Source: Pseudomonas lundensis
GTDB lineage: Bacteria; Pseudomonadota; Gammaproteobacteria; Pseudomonadales; Pseudomonadaceae
Direction of reading: 5' to 3'
NCBI RefSeq assembly: GCF_002269125.1
Contig: NZ_NQKI01000013.1
Span: forward strand, 57,982 to 121,981
DNA length: 64,000 nucleotides
Below the pieces are notes generated by a model. That model saw nothing but the letters and a program-made list of their open reading frames with translations. It searched no databases and was not told where the DNA came from. The position numbers were made by a program, and so were the translations under genes. How positions within the stretch are numbered: position 1 is the first letter of the stretch; each line of letters opens with the position of its first letter. Positions 36,649-45,359 of the stretch are shown here, one piece after another.

Positions 36649-37527
36649 ATGGCGATTTGTGAAGGACGTACCGTGATTATCACGGGGGCGGGCGGTGGCT
36701 TGGGGCGCGCTTATGCGCTGGCGTTCGCGCAAGAAGGCGCGAATGTGGTGGTCAACGACATTCGTCAGGAAGCCGCCGAGCAGGTGGCGGGAGAAATCCG
36801 TGAGGGCGGCGGCCAGGCCATCGCCAACGCTGACGACATCACCACGGTTGCGACTGCGCAGCGCATTGTCGATGCCGCGCTGGCAGCGTTTGGCGATGTC
36901 CATGTGTTGGTCAATAACGCTGGCATCCTGCGCGACCGCATGTTTATCAGCCTCAGTGAAGAGGAGTGGGACGCGGTGATGCGGGTGCATTTGAAGGGGC
37001 ACTTTTGCCTCGCCAATATTCTGGGCAAGCGCTGGCGGGATCAGGCTAAAGCCGGTCAGCCAGTGGCAGCACGCATCATTAACACCAGCTCGGGCGCCGG
37101 TTTACAGGGCTCGGTGGGGCAATCCAATTACAGCGCAGCCAAGGGCGGGATTGCCGCGTTGACGCTGGTGCAGGCCGCGGAACTGGCGCGCTACGGTGTG
37201 ACGGCCAACGCGTTGGCGCCGGCAGCACGCACGTCCATGACTGAAAGTGCGATGCCGGACGTGGTGAAAAAGCCCCAGGACGGCGGCTTCGATGCCTGGG
37301 CGCCGGAAAACGTGGCGCCGTTGGTGGTGTGGTTGGGCAGCGCGCTGTCGGGTCACGTCACCGGGCAGGTCATTGAGAGTCAGGGCGGGCGCCTGTCGTT
37401 GGGCGACGGTTGGCGTACCGGGGTGACCCGGGACAAAGGGGCGCAATGGCGGCCAGAAGAGGTCGGGCAAGCGCTGGATCAGATCCTTGTCGAAGCGCCC
37501 AGGCCGCAACGGGTGTGGGGAAGCTGA
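36649..37527 (+). CDS. Short-chain dehydrogenase, 3-hydroxyacyl-CoA dehydrogenase type
   Basis: A 292-residue SDR with TGAGGGLGRAYALAFAQEG as the nucleotide loop, NNAGILRD, the serine in INTSSGAGLQGSVGQ and the YSAAK catalytic pair (NYSAAKGGIAALT). The C-terminal extension (IESQGGRLSLGDGWRTG to RVWGS) is typical of SDRs related to the dehydrogenase part of peroxisomal multifunctional enzymes and to Rv3548c/Rv3549c of the mycobacterial KstR2 regulon. It starts at 36649 after TTAGGAGCAGAG, 10 bp past the thiolase. It probably oxidises a 3-hydroxyacyl-CoA in the same pathway. Confidence 0.82.
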   Translation: MAICEGRTVIITGAGGGLGRAYALAFAQEGANVVVNDIRQEAAEQVAGEIREGGGQAIANADDITTVATAQRIVDAALAAFGDVHVLVNNAGILRDRMFISLSEEEWDAVMRVHLKGHFCLANILGKRWRDQAKAGQPVAARIINTSSGAGLQGSVGQSNYSAAKGGIAALTLVQAAELARYGVTANALAPAARTSMTESAMPDVVKKPQDGGFDAWAPENVAPLVVWLGSALSGHVTGQVIESQGGRLSLGDGWRTGVTRDKGAQWRPEEVGQALDQILVEAPRPQRVWGS

Positions 37528-37560
37528 AATGTTGAAACCTTACACAAGAGAGTCACAACC

Positions 37561-38346
37561 ATGAAACAGGCGCCTCCCTATGTTCCCGGCCACCAACTGC
37601 TGGCCGGCAAGTCCATTCTGATTACTGCCGCCGCAGGCGCAGGGATCGGCTATGCCGCCGCCAAGCGTTGCGCTGAAGAAGGTTGTCGCGCGTTGATGAT
37701 TTCCGACATTCATCCGCGTCGCCTCGAAGAAGCCGTTGAACGCCTTAAGGCCGAAACCGGGTTGCAGGCGGTGTTCGGGCAACTGTGCAACGTCACAGTA
37801 GAAGCCGAGGTGCAAGCACTGGTCGCTGCTGCCGAAGACGCGCTGGGTGGTGTCGATGTGCTGATAAACAACGCCGGGCTCGGGGGGCAGGTGCGCCTGA
37901 CGGACATGACCGACCAACAGTGGTCATCGGTGCTGGATATCACCTTGACCGGCACCATGCGCATGACCCGCGCCATGTTGCCGTACATGGAAAAACGCGG
38001 CGCCGGGGCCATTGTCAACAACGCTTCAGTACTGGGCTGGCGGGCGCAGAAAGAACAGGCGCATTACGCCGCCGCGAAGGCCGGGGTCATGGCCCTGACC
38101 CGTTGCAGCGCCCTGGAAGCGGCCGAAAGCGGGGTGCGTATCAACGCCGTGGCGCCGTCGATTGCCTTGCATGATTTTCTAAAGAAGGCCTCCAGCAATG
38201 ACCTGCTGGAACAACTGGCCAGTCGCGAAGCCTTTGGCCGTGCCGCCGAAGTGTGGGAAGTGGCCAATGTCATGGTGTTTCTGGCCAGTGATTACGCCTC
38301 GTACATGGTCGGTGAAGTGTTGCCGGTCAGTTCGCAACAAGCCTGA
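37561..38346 (+). CDS. ipdF: Short-chain dehydrogenase, IpdF-like
   Basis: A 261-residue SDR with ITAAAGAGIGYAAAKRCAEE at the cofactor loop, NNAGLGGQVRLTDMTDQQW, NNASVLGWRAQKEQAHYAAA including the YAAAK catalytic pair, and LTRCSALEAAESGVRINAVA. These blocks closely resemble IpdF (Rv3559c) of M. tuberculosis, which oxidises the 5-hydroxyl of 5-hydroxy-HIP-CoA in steroid ring C/D catabolism. This is the best single marker that the operon belongs to that pathway. It starts 33 bp after the previous SDR. Recall-based; an alignment would confirm. Confidence 0.85.
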   Translation: MKQAPPYVPGHQLLAGKSILITAAAGAGIGYAAAKRCAEEGCRALMISDIHPRRLEEAVERLKAETGLQAVFGQLCNVTVEAEVQALVAAAEDALGGVDVLINNAGLGGQVRLTDMTDQQWSSVLDITLTGTMRMTRAMLPYMEKRGAGAIVNNASVLGWRAQKEQAHYAAAKAGVMALTRCSALEAAESGVRINAVAPSIALHDFLKKASSNDLLEQLASREAFGRAAEVWEVANVMVFLASDYASYMVGEVLPVSSQQA

Positions 38347-38356
38347 GGAGCCGCGC

Positions 38357-38827
38357 ATGAGTACGCTGTTTAACAGTGCGCAGCAGTTGCTGGCGGCACA
38401 GGGGCAGGATTTGGGCCGCACTGACTGGCTGCTACTGACCCAGGAGCGCATCAACCTGTTTGCCGAAGCCACCGGCGATCATCAATGGATTCACGTCGAT
38501 CCCGAACGCGCTGCAACGGGACCGTTCGGGGCCTGTATCGCCCACGGTTACTTGACCCTGGCGCTGGCCAACCTGTTTATGCCCCAGCTCATGCAGTTCG
38601 CCAACCTGGCCATGGGCGTGAATTACGGCAGCGACCGCTTGCGCTTCCCGGCCCCCGTCAAGGTGGGCTCGCGGGTGCGCGGCCACGGAGAAATCCTGCG
38701 TGTTGAAACACTGGGCGACACACTGCAAGCGGTGGTGCGCATCAGTGTCGAAATCGAGGGTAGCGATCGCCCCGGTTGTGTGGTGGACACCATCAGCCGT
38801 TACACCTTCAACCCTCTTGAACAGTGA
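38357..38827 (+). CDS. MaoC-like hot-dog hydratase
   Basis: A 156-residue single hot-dog domain of the R-specific enoyl-CoA hydratase type. The active-site signature is FAEATGDHQWIHVDPERAAT, with the Asp and His of the GDxxxxH motif, followed by GPFGACIAHGYLTLALA. It would hydrate an enoyl-CoA made by one of the acyl-CoA dehydrogenases. I chose the ATG at 38357 after GAGGAGCCGCGC, because longer in-frame extensions overlap the SDR. It sits 10 bp after the IpdF-like gene and 8 bp before a second thiolase. Confidence 0.85.
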   Translation: MSTLFNSAQQLLAAQGQDLGRTDWLLLTQERINLFAEATGDHQWIHVDPERAATGPFGACIAHGYLTLALANLFMPQLMQFANLAMGVNYGSDRLRFPAPVKVGSRVRGHGEILRVETLGDTLQAVVRISVEIEGSDRPGCVVDTISRYTFNPLEQ

Positions 38828-38835
38828 GCCTGTGC

Positions 38836-40044
38836 ATGAATGCCAATGATGTCGTGATCGTTTCCACTGCCCGTACGGCGTTGACCAAGTCGTTTCGTGG
38901 TTCATTCAATGACACCGAGGCGCCCGTGCTCGGCGGCCATGTGGTACGCGCCGTGGTCGAGCGTGCGGGGATTGAACCGGGCGCTGTCGGGGACGTGATC
39001 ATGGGTGCGGCGGCGCAGCAGGGCACCCAGGGCTACAACATCGGGCGTTTGTGTGCCTACACCGGCGGCTTGCCCGACACGGTGCCTGGCATGGCGATTG
39101 ATCGCATGTGCGCGTCGGGGTTGATGAGCATCGGCCTGGCGGCCAACGGCATCCTGGCGGGCGACCTTTCGATTGCCGTGGCCGGGGGCGTCGAGTCGCT
39201 GTCGTTGACGCAAAACAAATACAAAAACACCTACCGGGCGCAGTCCGAAGCAGTGCTTGAGTGCATGCCGACGGCGTATATTCCGATGCTGGAAACCGCC
39301 GAGATTGTATCCACGCGTTACGGCATCAGCCGCGAGGTGCAGGATGCCTATTCGCTGCAAAGCCAGCAACGCACGGCTGCAGCCCAGGCCGCAGGACTGT
39401 TTGCCGATGAAATCGTGCCGCTGGCGGCGCGCAAGCTGCTGTTTGATAAAGAAGGCAAGCCTGCTGGCCACCAGGACGTAGTGGCGGACCGCGACGAATG
39501 CAATCGCCCGTCCACCACGCTGGCCGATTTGGCCGCGCTCAAACCGGTATGGAAAGACGGTAACTGGGTGCAACAAGGAGCGTTCATCACTGCGGGCAAT
39601 GCGTCGCAATTTTCTGACGGCGCCTCGGCAGTCCTTTTGATGAGCCGCGCTGAAGCCCGGCAACGCGGGATTGAAGCATTGGGCGTGTATCGCGGGATGG
39701 CCGTGAGCGGCTGCGCGCCCGAAGAAATGGGCATCGGCCCGGTGTACGCCATTCCCAAACTGCTCAAGCGCTTCGGGCTGACGGTTTCGGACATCGACCT
39801 GTGGGAAATCAACGAGGCGTTTGCCTGTCAGGTGGTGCATTGCCGGGACGTTCTGCACATTCCCAACGAGCGCCTGAACGTCAACGGTGGTGCTATTTCC
39901 ATCGGGCATCCATTTGGCATGTCGGGGGCTCGCATGGTGGGGCATGCCTTACTCGAAGGCCGTCGTCGCGGCGCCCGGTTTGCCGTAGTGGCCATGTGCA
40001 TTGGCGGCGGGATGGGCGCGGCGGGGTTGTTTGAACTCACCTGA
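38836..40044 (+). CDS. Acetyl-CoA acyltransferase (second thiolase)
   Basis: A 402-residue thiolase with the nucleophile in IDRMCASGLMSIGLAANG, the C-terminal motifs EINEAFACQVVH, GHPFGMSGARMVGHAL and MCIGGGMGAAGLFEL. It is of the general FadA/AtoB type and clearly differs from the FadA6-like gene in the same operon, so it may serve a different chain-shortening step. The ATG at 38836 follows GTGAGCCTGTGC; an in-frame GTG at 38824 is the alternative. It is the last gene of the operon before a hairpin at 40062. Confidence 0.88.
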   Translation: MNANDVVIVSTARTALTKSFRGSFNDTEAPVLGGHVVRAVVERAGIEPGAVGDVIMGAAAQQGTQGYNIGRLCAYTGGLPDTVPGMAIDRMCASGLMSIGLAANGILAGDLSIAVAGGVESLSLTQNKYKNTYRAQSEAVLECMPTAYIPMLETAEIVSTRYGISREVQDAYSLQSQQRTAAAQAAGLFADEIVPLAARKLLFDKEGKPAGHQDVVADRDECNRPSTTLADLAALKPVWKDGNWVQQGAFITAGNASQFSDGASAVLLMSRAEARQRGIEALGVYRGMAVSGCAPEEMGIGPVYAIPKLLKRFGLTVSDIDLWEINEAFACQVVHCRDVLHIPNERLNVNGGAISIGHPFGMSGARMVGHALLEGRRRGARFAVVAMCIGGGMGAAGLFELT

Positions 40045-40061
40045 AACAGCCTCACGTGCGG

Positions 40062-40091
40062 GCCGGGCGGTGTCAGGATCATCCGCCCGGC
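40062..40091 (+). terminator. Hairpin after the thiolase operon
   Basis: GCCGGGCGG at 40062-40070 pairs perfectly with CCGCCCGGC at 40083-40091 around a 12-nt loop. No T tract follows, so a weak or rho-assisted terminator is possible. Confidence 0.4.
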
Positions 40092-40186
40092 GCTCAGCCT
40101 GCGCCCGCCGAGATGGCCTACAACCCGCCATTAGCACGCCATTTACGGTATAACCCCTCATTGCTTTATTTTGAGGTCAACCGGTT

Positions 40187-41542
40187 ATGCGATCCCCGTC
40201 ACAACGGCCGCTGTGGCAGATCTACCTGATTTTTCTGGCACCGATGGTGCTGTCTAACTTCCTGCAAAGCTTCTCCGGCACGCTCAATGGCATTTATATC
40301 GGGCAGATGCTGGGGACTCAGGCGCTGGCGGCTGTGTCGGGCATGTTTCCGATTGTGTTTTTCTTTATTGCCCTGGTGATTGGCTTGGGCGCCGGGGCAT
40401 CGGTGTTGATCGGGCAGGCCTGGGGCGCGAGCGAGACGACGATGGTGAAGAAAATCACCGGCGCCACGCTGACCCTGGGATTAGTGATCGGTTTGCTTGC
40501 GGCGGTGGTGGGCAGTCTGTTTGCGCGGCCCGCGTTGCTAGGCTTGGGCACGCCGCTCGATGTGCTGGACGATGCCGTGGCCTATGCGCGCATCATGATG
40601 TTGATCATGCCGCTGCTGCTGGTGTTTATCCTGTTTACTCAATTGTTGCGCGGTGTCAGCGACACCGTGTCGCCGCTGTTGGCGCTGATGGTGTCCACGG
40701 CCGTGGGGCTGTTGTTGACCCCAGCACTGATTCTCGGCTGGGCCGGTTTGCCGCGCATGGGCATTCAAAGTGCTGCCTACGCCGGTTTGGCGGGTAACGT
40801 GCTGGCGATGCTCTTCCTCGGGCTGCGCTTGCGCTACAAAAACAGCGTGATGGCGCCGGACCGTGAGCTGTGGGCCGCACTGCGCCTTGATCGTGCCATC
40901 TTGGGCAAGGTGTTGCGCATCGGTTTGCCGACCGGTGTGCAGATGGTGGTGCTGTCGCTGTCGGAGCTGGTGATTCTGGCGCTGGTCAACAGTCACGGTT
41001 CGCAGGCCACGGCCGCCTACGGTGCGGTGACGCAAATCGTTAACTATGTGCAATTTCCGGCGTTGTCGATCGCCATTACTGCCTCGATCCTCGGCGCACA
41101 GGCCATTGGTGCGGGCCGTCTGGAGCGCATCGGGCCGATCCTGCGCACCGGGCTGCTGATCAATCTGTGGCTGACTGGCGCTCTGGTAGTGGTGGGCTAT
41201 GCGCTGTCGCACTGGCTGCTCGGCTTGTTCATTACCGATACCGATGCGCGGGTGCGGGCAGAACACCTGTTGCACATCATGCTCTGGAGCATTTTGTTTT
41301 TTGGCTTTCAGGCGGTGGTGGGCGGCATCATGCGCGCCAGCGGTGTCGTGCTGGTGCCCATGGGAATCACGATTTTCTGCGTGCTTGGCGTGGAGTTGCC
41401 AGTCGCGTACCTGCTGGACGCGCAGTTTGGCCTGCAAGGGGTGTGGATGGCTTTCCCGATTACGTACCTCACCATGCTGGCCTTGCAAACCGCCTACTAC
41501 CGCCTGGTGTGGCGTCACAAACAGATCCAGCGCCTGATCTGA
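40187..41542 (+). CDS. MATE family efflux transporter
   Basis: A 451-residue multidrug and toxin extrusion protein with about 12 hydrophobic helices in two similar halves. The start MRSPSQRPLWQIYLIFLAPM is followed by ISQML-like GIYIGQMLGTQALAAVSGMF and IGLGAGASVLIGQAWGASE. The second half includes GLPTGVQMVVLSLSELVILA. It is driven by a sodium or proton gradient in known members. It lies between the two parts of the catabolic locus on the same strand, 142 bp after the thiolase, and may export a toxic intermediate, though this is only position-based. Confidence 0.88.
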   Translation: MRSPSQRPLWQIYLIFLAPMVLSNFLQSFSGTLNGIYIGQMLGTQALAAVSGMFPIVFFFIALVIGLGAGASVLIGQAWGASETTMVKKITGATLTLGLVIGLLAAVVGSLFARPALLGLGTPLDVLDDAVAYARIMMLIMPLLLVFILFTQLLRGVSDTVSPLLALMVSTAVGLLLTPALILGWAGLPRMGIQSAAYAGLAGNVLAMLFLGLRLRYKNSVMAPDRELWAALRLDRAILGKVLRIGLPTGVQMVVLSLSELVILALVNSHGSQATAAYGAVTQIVNYVQFPALSIAITASILGAQAIGAGRLERIGPILRTGLLINLWLTGALVVVGYALSHWLLGLFITDTDARVRAEHLLHIMLWSILFFGFQAVVGGIMRASGVVLVPMGITIFCVLGVELPVAYLLDAQFGLQGVWMAFPITYLTMLALQTAYYRLVWRHKQIQRLI

Positions 41543-41555
41543 TCTGCCGCGTGAT

Positions 41556-41586
41556 GGGTGGCCGTTGCCGACTGTAACGGCCACCC
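41556..41586 (+). terminator. Hairpin after the MATE gene
   Basis: GGGTGGCCGTT at 41556-41566 and AACGGCCACCC at 41576-41586 form a perfect 11-bp stem with a 9-nt loop, 14 bp after the MATE stop. No T tract is present. Confidence 0.5.
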
Positions 41587-41615
41587 GCGCTGATTCAAAC
41601 CCTCCTTCCAGACAG

Positions 41616-41633
41616 CTAGGCCATTTGGACGAT
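41616..41633 (+). promoter_or_regulatory. Dyad operator B of the catabolic regulon
   Basis: CTAGGCCATTTGGACGAT, an 18-bp imperfect dyad around a central CCATTTGG. It shares 15 of 18 bases with the copy at 48429. It ends 147 bp before the YCF48-like start codon and 103 bp before a short leader frame at 41737. Confidence 0.55.
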
Positions 41634-41736
41634 GTGCCTGTGACTGACCAGTCCGATGATCGGGGCCAGGTTCCAGCGACCTCGCCGCTGAGTTCGCCAG
41701 AGCACCCACGACTATAAAAAGAAGAGGACTGGCCGC

Positions 41737-41793
41737 ATGCAATTCGCCCTGCAACTGCCTCGTGTGACGAGGTCTCGACCATGCGCTCGATAA
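41737..41793 (+). CDS. Possible 18-residue leader peptide before the YCF48-like gene
   Basis: An 18-codon frame with a good ribosome-binding site (AGAAGAGG, 9 nt before the ATG). It overlaps the start of the YCF48-like gene by 13 bp in another frame, which could couple translation. The peptide begins MQFALQLPRVTRSRPC. It may be a chance frame. Confidence 0.25.
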   Translation: MQFALQLPRVTRSRPCAR

Positions 41794-42755
41794 TCGGTTA
41801 TCTGGTGTGCCTGATCGTCGCGGCCACCATCGGCTTTACCTTCGCCCCCCGCAAAACCCTGGACGTCGCCGCCGAGCCACTGCGCCCGGATCGCCTGCAA
41901 ATCAACGGCATGCTCTACCTCGACCAGCGCGTGGTGGCGGTGGGGGAGCGCGGGACGATTTTGCTCAGCAATGATCAGGGCGTGTCCTGGCAGCCGGCGA
42001 CGGTCCAGCCGCAGCGCGACCTGACCCTCACAGCAGTGGTGGCGTTGGCGGATGACAGCTTATTGGCCGTTGGCCATGACGGCTGGATTCTGCGCTCCGC
42101 CGACCGGGGCGCTCAGTGGCAGGAGGTGCGTCACGACAGCGAGCTGGGTGAACCGCTGCTGGGGATCTGGAGCGCAGGCGGCAAGCACGTGTTGGCCTTT
42201 GGCAGCTTCGGCAAGTTCTATCAGTCCGACGATGATGGCCGCACCTGGCAAACCGCCGCCTTGAGCGTGGACAGCGCTCACCTCAACGGCATGGACGGCG
42301 GGCCGGACGGCCGGCGCATGCTGGTGGGCGAACAAGGGTTGGTGATGCGCACCGACGACGCGGGCCAGCACTGGGAAACCCTGCCGCCGTTCTACAACGG
42401 TTCTCTGTTTGGCGTGGTGCGCTTGAACCCGCAGCGCTGGGTGGCCTACGGCATGCGTGGCCATGTTTTTGTGACGCAGGATTTCGGTCATTCCTGGCAC
42501 CAGGTGGCAGTGGGCAACAGCTTGCCGCTGTACGGCCATGCGCTGTTGCCCAATGGTGAGGGTGTGCTGATCGTCGGCGCAGGCAGTTCCATGGTGCGCC
42601 TGGATGGCCAGGGCCAACTGGTCAGTGCCACGCGCCTGTCGGGGCTGGGGACATTGACCTCGGCCGTGCTGGTGGGGGCCAACCGCCTGTTGGTGGGCGG
42701 TGAACGCGGAGTATTCCAGGGCACGGACAGCAGCGTTGCTGCGCGAGCTCAATGA
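41781..42755 (+). CDS. YCF48/BNR-repeat beta-propeller protein
   Basis: A 324-residue protein with an N-terminal membrane anchor or signal (IGYLVCLIVAATIGFTFA) followed by repeated beta-propeller blades of the YCF48/BNR type: VAVGERGTILLSNDQGVSWQ, LAVGHDGWILRSADRGAQWQ, LAFGSFGKFYQSDDDGRTWQ and VGEQGLVMRTDDAGQHWE. Such proteins are often encoded beside MMPL-type exporters in clusters for hydrophobic substrates such as steroids. It is followed 10 bp later by the exporter gene, so a periplasmic accessory role is likely. The function is unproven. Confidence 0.82.
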   Translation: MRSIIGYLVCLIVAATIGFTFAPRKTLDVAAEPLRPDRLQINGMLYLDQRVVAVGERGTILLSNDQGVSWQPATVQPQRDLTLTAVVALADDSLLAVGHDGWILRSADRGAQWQEVRHDSELGEPLLGIWSAGGKHVLAFGSFGKFYQSDDDGRTWQTAALSVDSAHLNGMDGGPDGRRMLVGEQGLVMRTDDAGQHWETLPPFYNGSLFGVVRLNPQRWVAYGMRGHVFVTQDFGHSWHQVAVGNSLPLYGHALLPNGEGVLIVGAGSSMVRLDGQGQLVSATRLSGLGTLTSAVLVGANRLLVGGERGVFQGTDSSVAARAQ

Positions 42756-42765
42756 GAGGCGCTAA

Positions 42766-45192
42766 ATGAACGTTGCTAAATCCACTGTCACGCGCATGGT
42801 CGAGCGCACCGCCGACCTGTTGATCCACTGGCGCAAGGCGCTGCTGGCGCTGTTTGTATTGCTGACGCTGGCACTGGGCTACAGCGCCACGCACACCCGT
42901 CTCGACCCGGGCTTTAACAAGCAGATCCCGGTGCGCAACGAGTACATGGTCAACTTCCTCAATTTCAGCCAGTACTTCACCGGCGCCAACCGCTTTTTGG
43001 TCAGCGTGCGCTGGAAGGGCGAGGGCGATATTTACAACCGCACCTTTCTCGAAACCCTGAATAAAGTCACGGATGACGTGTTCTTCATCAATGGCGTCAG
43101 CCGCGCCAGTGTCACGTCACTGTTCACGGCCAACGTGCGTTACATCGAAATCACCGAAGACGGTTTTTTCGGGGATGTTGTGGTGCCCCCTCGCTTTACC
43201 GGCTCGGACGACGACCTGAGTCAAGTGCGCAGTAATGTGGCGCGTTCCGGGCAAATCGGCAGGCTGGTGGCCAATGACCTGAAGTCGTCGATGGTACGGG
43301 CCGACTTGCAGGACCTCGACCCCACGACTGGCCAGTCGGTGTCGTATGCCGAGGTCGCGCAGCGCCTTGAGGACATTCGCAGCAAATACAGCAACGACGA
43401 GATTGAAATCAATATTGTCGGTTTCGCCAAGCTGGTGGGCGATGTGGTCGAGGGCCTGAACACGGTTATCGGCTTCTTCGTGATTGCCTTCGTTATCACC
43501 GGGCTGTTGCTGTGGTTGTATTCGCGCTCGTGGCGCCTGACGCTGGTGGCGCTGGTGGTGGCCTTGCTGCCGGTGGTCTGGCTGTTGGGCCTGTTGCCCC
43601 TGCTGGGTCTGGGCATCGACCCGATGTCGATTCTGGTGCCGTTCCTGATTTTCTCCATCGGCGTGTCCCATGCGGTGCAGATGACCAACGCCTGGAAACA
43701 GGACGTACTGGCTGGCAGCTCCTCGGTTCAGGCGGCGCACAGTGCGTTTTGCAAGATTTTCATCCCCGGCTCGCTGGCATTGCTGATGAATGCCTTGGGC
43801 TTCGGCGTGATCATGCTGATCGACATTCCCATCGTGCATGAGTTGGGGGTGACAGCCTGTATTGGGGTGATGCTGATGATCATCACCAACAAACTGATGC
43901 TGCCCATCATCCTGTCGTACCTGACCCTGGAGCGCAGTGCCCTGCGTCAAGGCTTGCAGGCCCGCGGCAGGCATGCCTTGTGGTGGCGCCTTTCAGCACT
44001 GGCCGAGCCGCGCCCGGCGATGGCCGTGTTTGCGGTGAGCTTGATGCTGCTCGGCATCGGCGCCTATAAAGCACGGGATCTGGCGGTCGGCGATATTGGC
44101 CTTGGCGCGCCGGAACTGCGGGCGGATTCGCGCTACAACCAGGACAATCAGAAGATCATCAACAGTTACTCCATCGGTCTGGACGTGATGTCGGTGTTCG
44201 TGCAGGTCAAGGGCATTGAAGAAGGTTGCCTGGCACCTGAGGTGATGCGCGCTGTCGAGTCGTTTGACTTCCAGATACGCAGCGTGCCCGGTGTGCAGTC
44301 GGTGCAGAGCGTGGCCGGCATGAGTAAAAACGTGATTGCCGGCAACAACGAAGGCAACCCGCGCTGGTCAGCGATCCCCGGTTCTGAACGCGGTCTGAGC
44401 CAAGGCGCGCGCGCTTACATGCCGGACGACGGTCTGGTGACTGAAGGCTGCCAGCGCATGCAGATCCTGGTGTTTCTGACCGACCACGAAGGCGCCACGG
44501 TAAGCCACGTGGTCGACGAAACCAAGCGCATCATCGCCAGCGTGCAGGGCCCACACGTCGAGTTCCTGCTGGCGGGGGGCAATGTCGGGGTCATGGCGGC
44601 CTCCAACGATGCGGTCAAGCAGGCCGAAGTGGTGATGCTGGCGGCCCTGTTTGGCTCGGTGGCGCTGTTTTGCTGGCTGACGTTCGGCTCGTTTCGCGCA
44701 GTGCTGTGCATTCTGGTGCCGCTGGCGATTGTCGCTATTCTGTGTAATGCGCTGATGGCCACGCTGGGCATCGGCCTGAAAGTCGCAACGTTGCCGGTGA
44801 TGGCATTGGGGGTCGGGGTCGGGGTGGATTACGGCATTTACCTGTATGAGCGCATCCAGCATGAAATGGCCGATGGCAAGGACCTGCGCACCGCTTTTTA
44901 TGAAGCCATGTGCCAGCGAGGTACTGCGGCGGTATTTACCGCGCTTACCATGTCCATCGGGGTCTGCACCTGGGCGTTTGCCCCGTTGAAATTCCAGGCC
45001 GACATGGGCGTGCTGCTGTCGTTCATGTTCCTGGTCAACGTGCTGGGCGCGATCTTTCTGCTGCCGGCGCTGGCGGCCTGGTTCAATCTCGGACGGCCGC
45101 TGGTCAAGGTCAAAAACGCTGCCAAAGAGCGCGCGTGCGGGCATTACCCGCTTAAACCCAGCGTCGCTGCCAAGGACATCACAAACCGGTAA
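42766..45192 (+). CDS. RND/MMPL superfamily transporter
   Basis: An 808-residue membrane protein with two MMPL halves. Each has a lone N-terminal helix, a large periplasmic loop and a bundle of about five helices (first bundle near VVEGLNTVIGFFVIAFVITG, second near VVMLAALFGSVALFCWLTFG). Sterol-sensing-like bundle motifs such as IDPMSILVPFLIFSIGVSHA and LGVGVGVDYGIYLYERIQHE are present. Relatives move lipids, hopanoids or hydrophobic compounds. Together with the YCF48-like protein and the steroid-type enzymes, it probably transports the catabolic substrate or a lipid; the direction is not known. Confidence 0.88.
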   Translation: MNVAKSTVTRMVERTADLLIHWRKALLALFVLLTLALGYSATHTRLDPGFNKQIPVRNEYMVNFLNFSQYFTGANRFLVSVRWKGEGDIYNRTFLETLNKVTDDVFFINGVSRASVTSLFTANVRYIEITEDGFFGDVVVPPRFTGSDDDLSQVRSNVARSGQIGRLVANDLKSSMVRADLQDLDPTTGQSVSYAEVAQRLEDIRSKYSNDEIEINIVGFAKLVGDVVEGLNTVIGFFVIAFVITGLLLWLYSRSWRLTLVALVVALLPVVWLLGLLPLLGLGIDPMSILVPFLIFSIGVSHAVQMTNAWKQDVLAGSSSVQAAHSAFCKIFIPGSLALLMNALGFGVIMLIDIPIVHELGVTACIGVMLMIITNKLMLPIILSYLTLERSALRQGLQARGRHALWWRLSALAEPRPAMAVFAVSLMLLGIGAYKARDLAVGDIGLGAPELRADSRYNQDNQKIINSYSIGLDVMSVFVQVKGIEEGCLAPEVMRAVESFDFQIRSVPGVQSVQSVAGMSKNVIAGNNEGNPRWSAIPGSERGLSQGARAYMPDDGLVTEGCQRMQILVFLTDHEGATVSHVVDETKRIIASVQGPHVEFLLAGGNVGVMAASNDAVKQAEVVMLAALFGSVALFCWLTFGSFRAVLCILVPLAIVAILCNALMATLGIGLKVATLPVMALGVGVGVDYGIYLYERIQHEMADGKDLRTAFYEAMCQRGTAAVFTALTMSIGVCTWAFAPLKFQADMGVLLSFMFLVNVLGAIFLLPALAAWFNLGRPLVKVKNAAKERACGHYPLKPSVAAKDITNR

Positions 45193-45359
45193 AACACAGG
45201 GCGGCCCGGGATTGCGATCCGTTCAGGATTAACGCCACACTGGGCCCGCTTTGCACGGCGTAACGGATTAACTGACAGGCGCTGCGGCGTCGGTCGGCTG
45301 GCAACAATAACAATAAAAAAGGGCAGGTCTTGAACTGCGCCCATTGCGAGGAAACGTCC

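Noticed and set aside
32490..40044. Dit-type diterpene (abietane) pathway
   Set aside because: No ditA ring-hydroxylating dioxygenase with ferredoxin, no ditC extradiol enzyme and no P450 are present; EchA20- and IpdF-type motifs fit steroid C/D-ring enzymes better.
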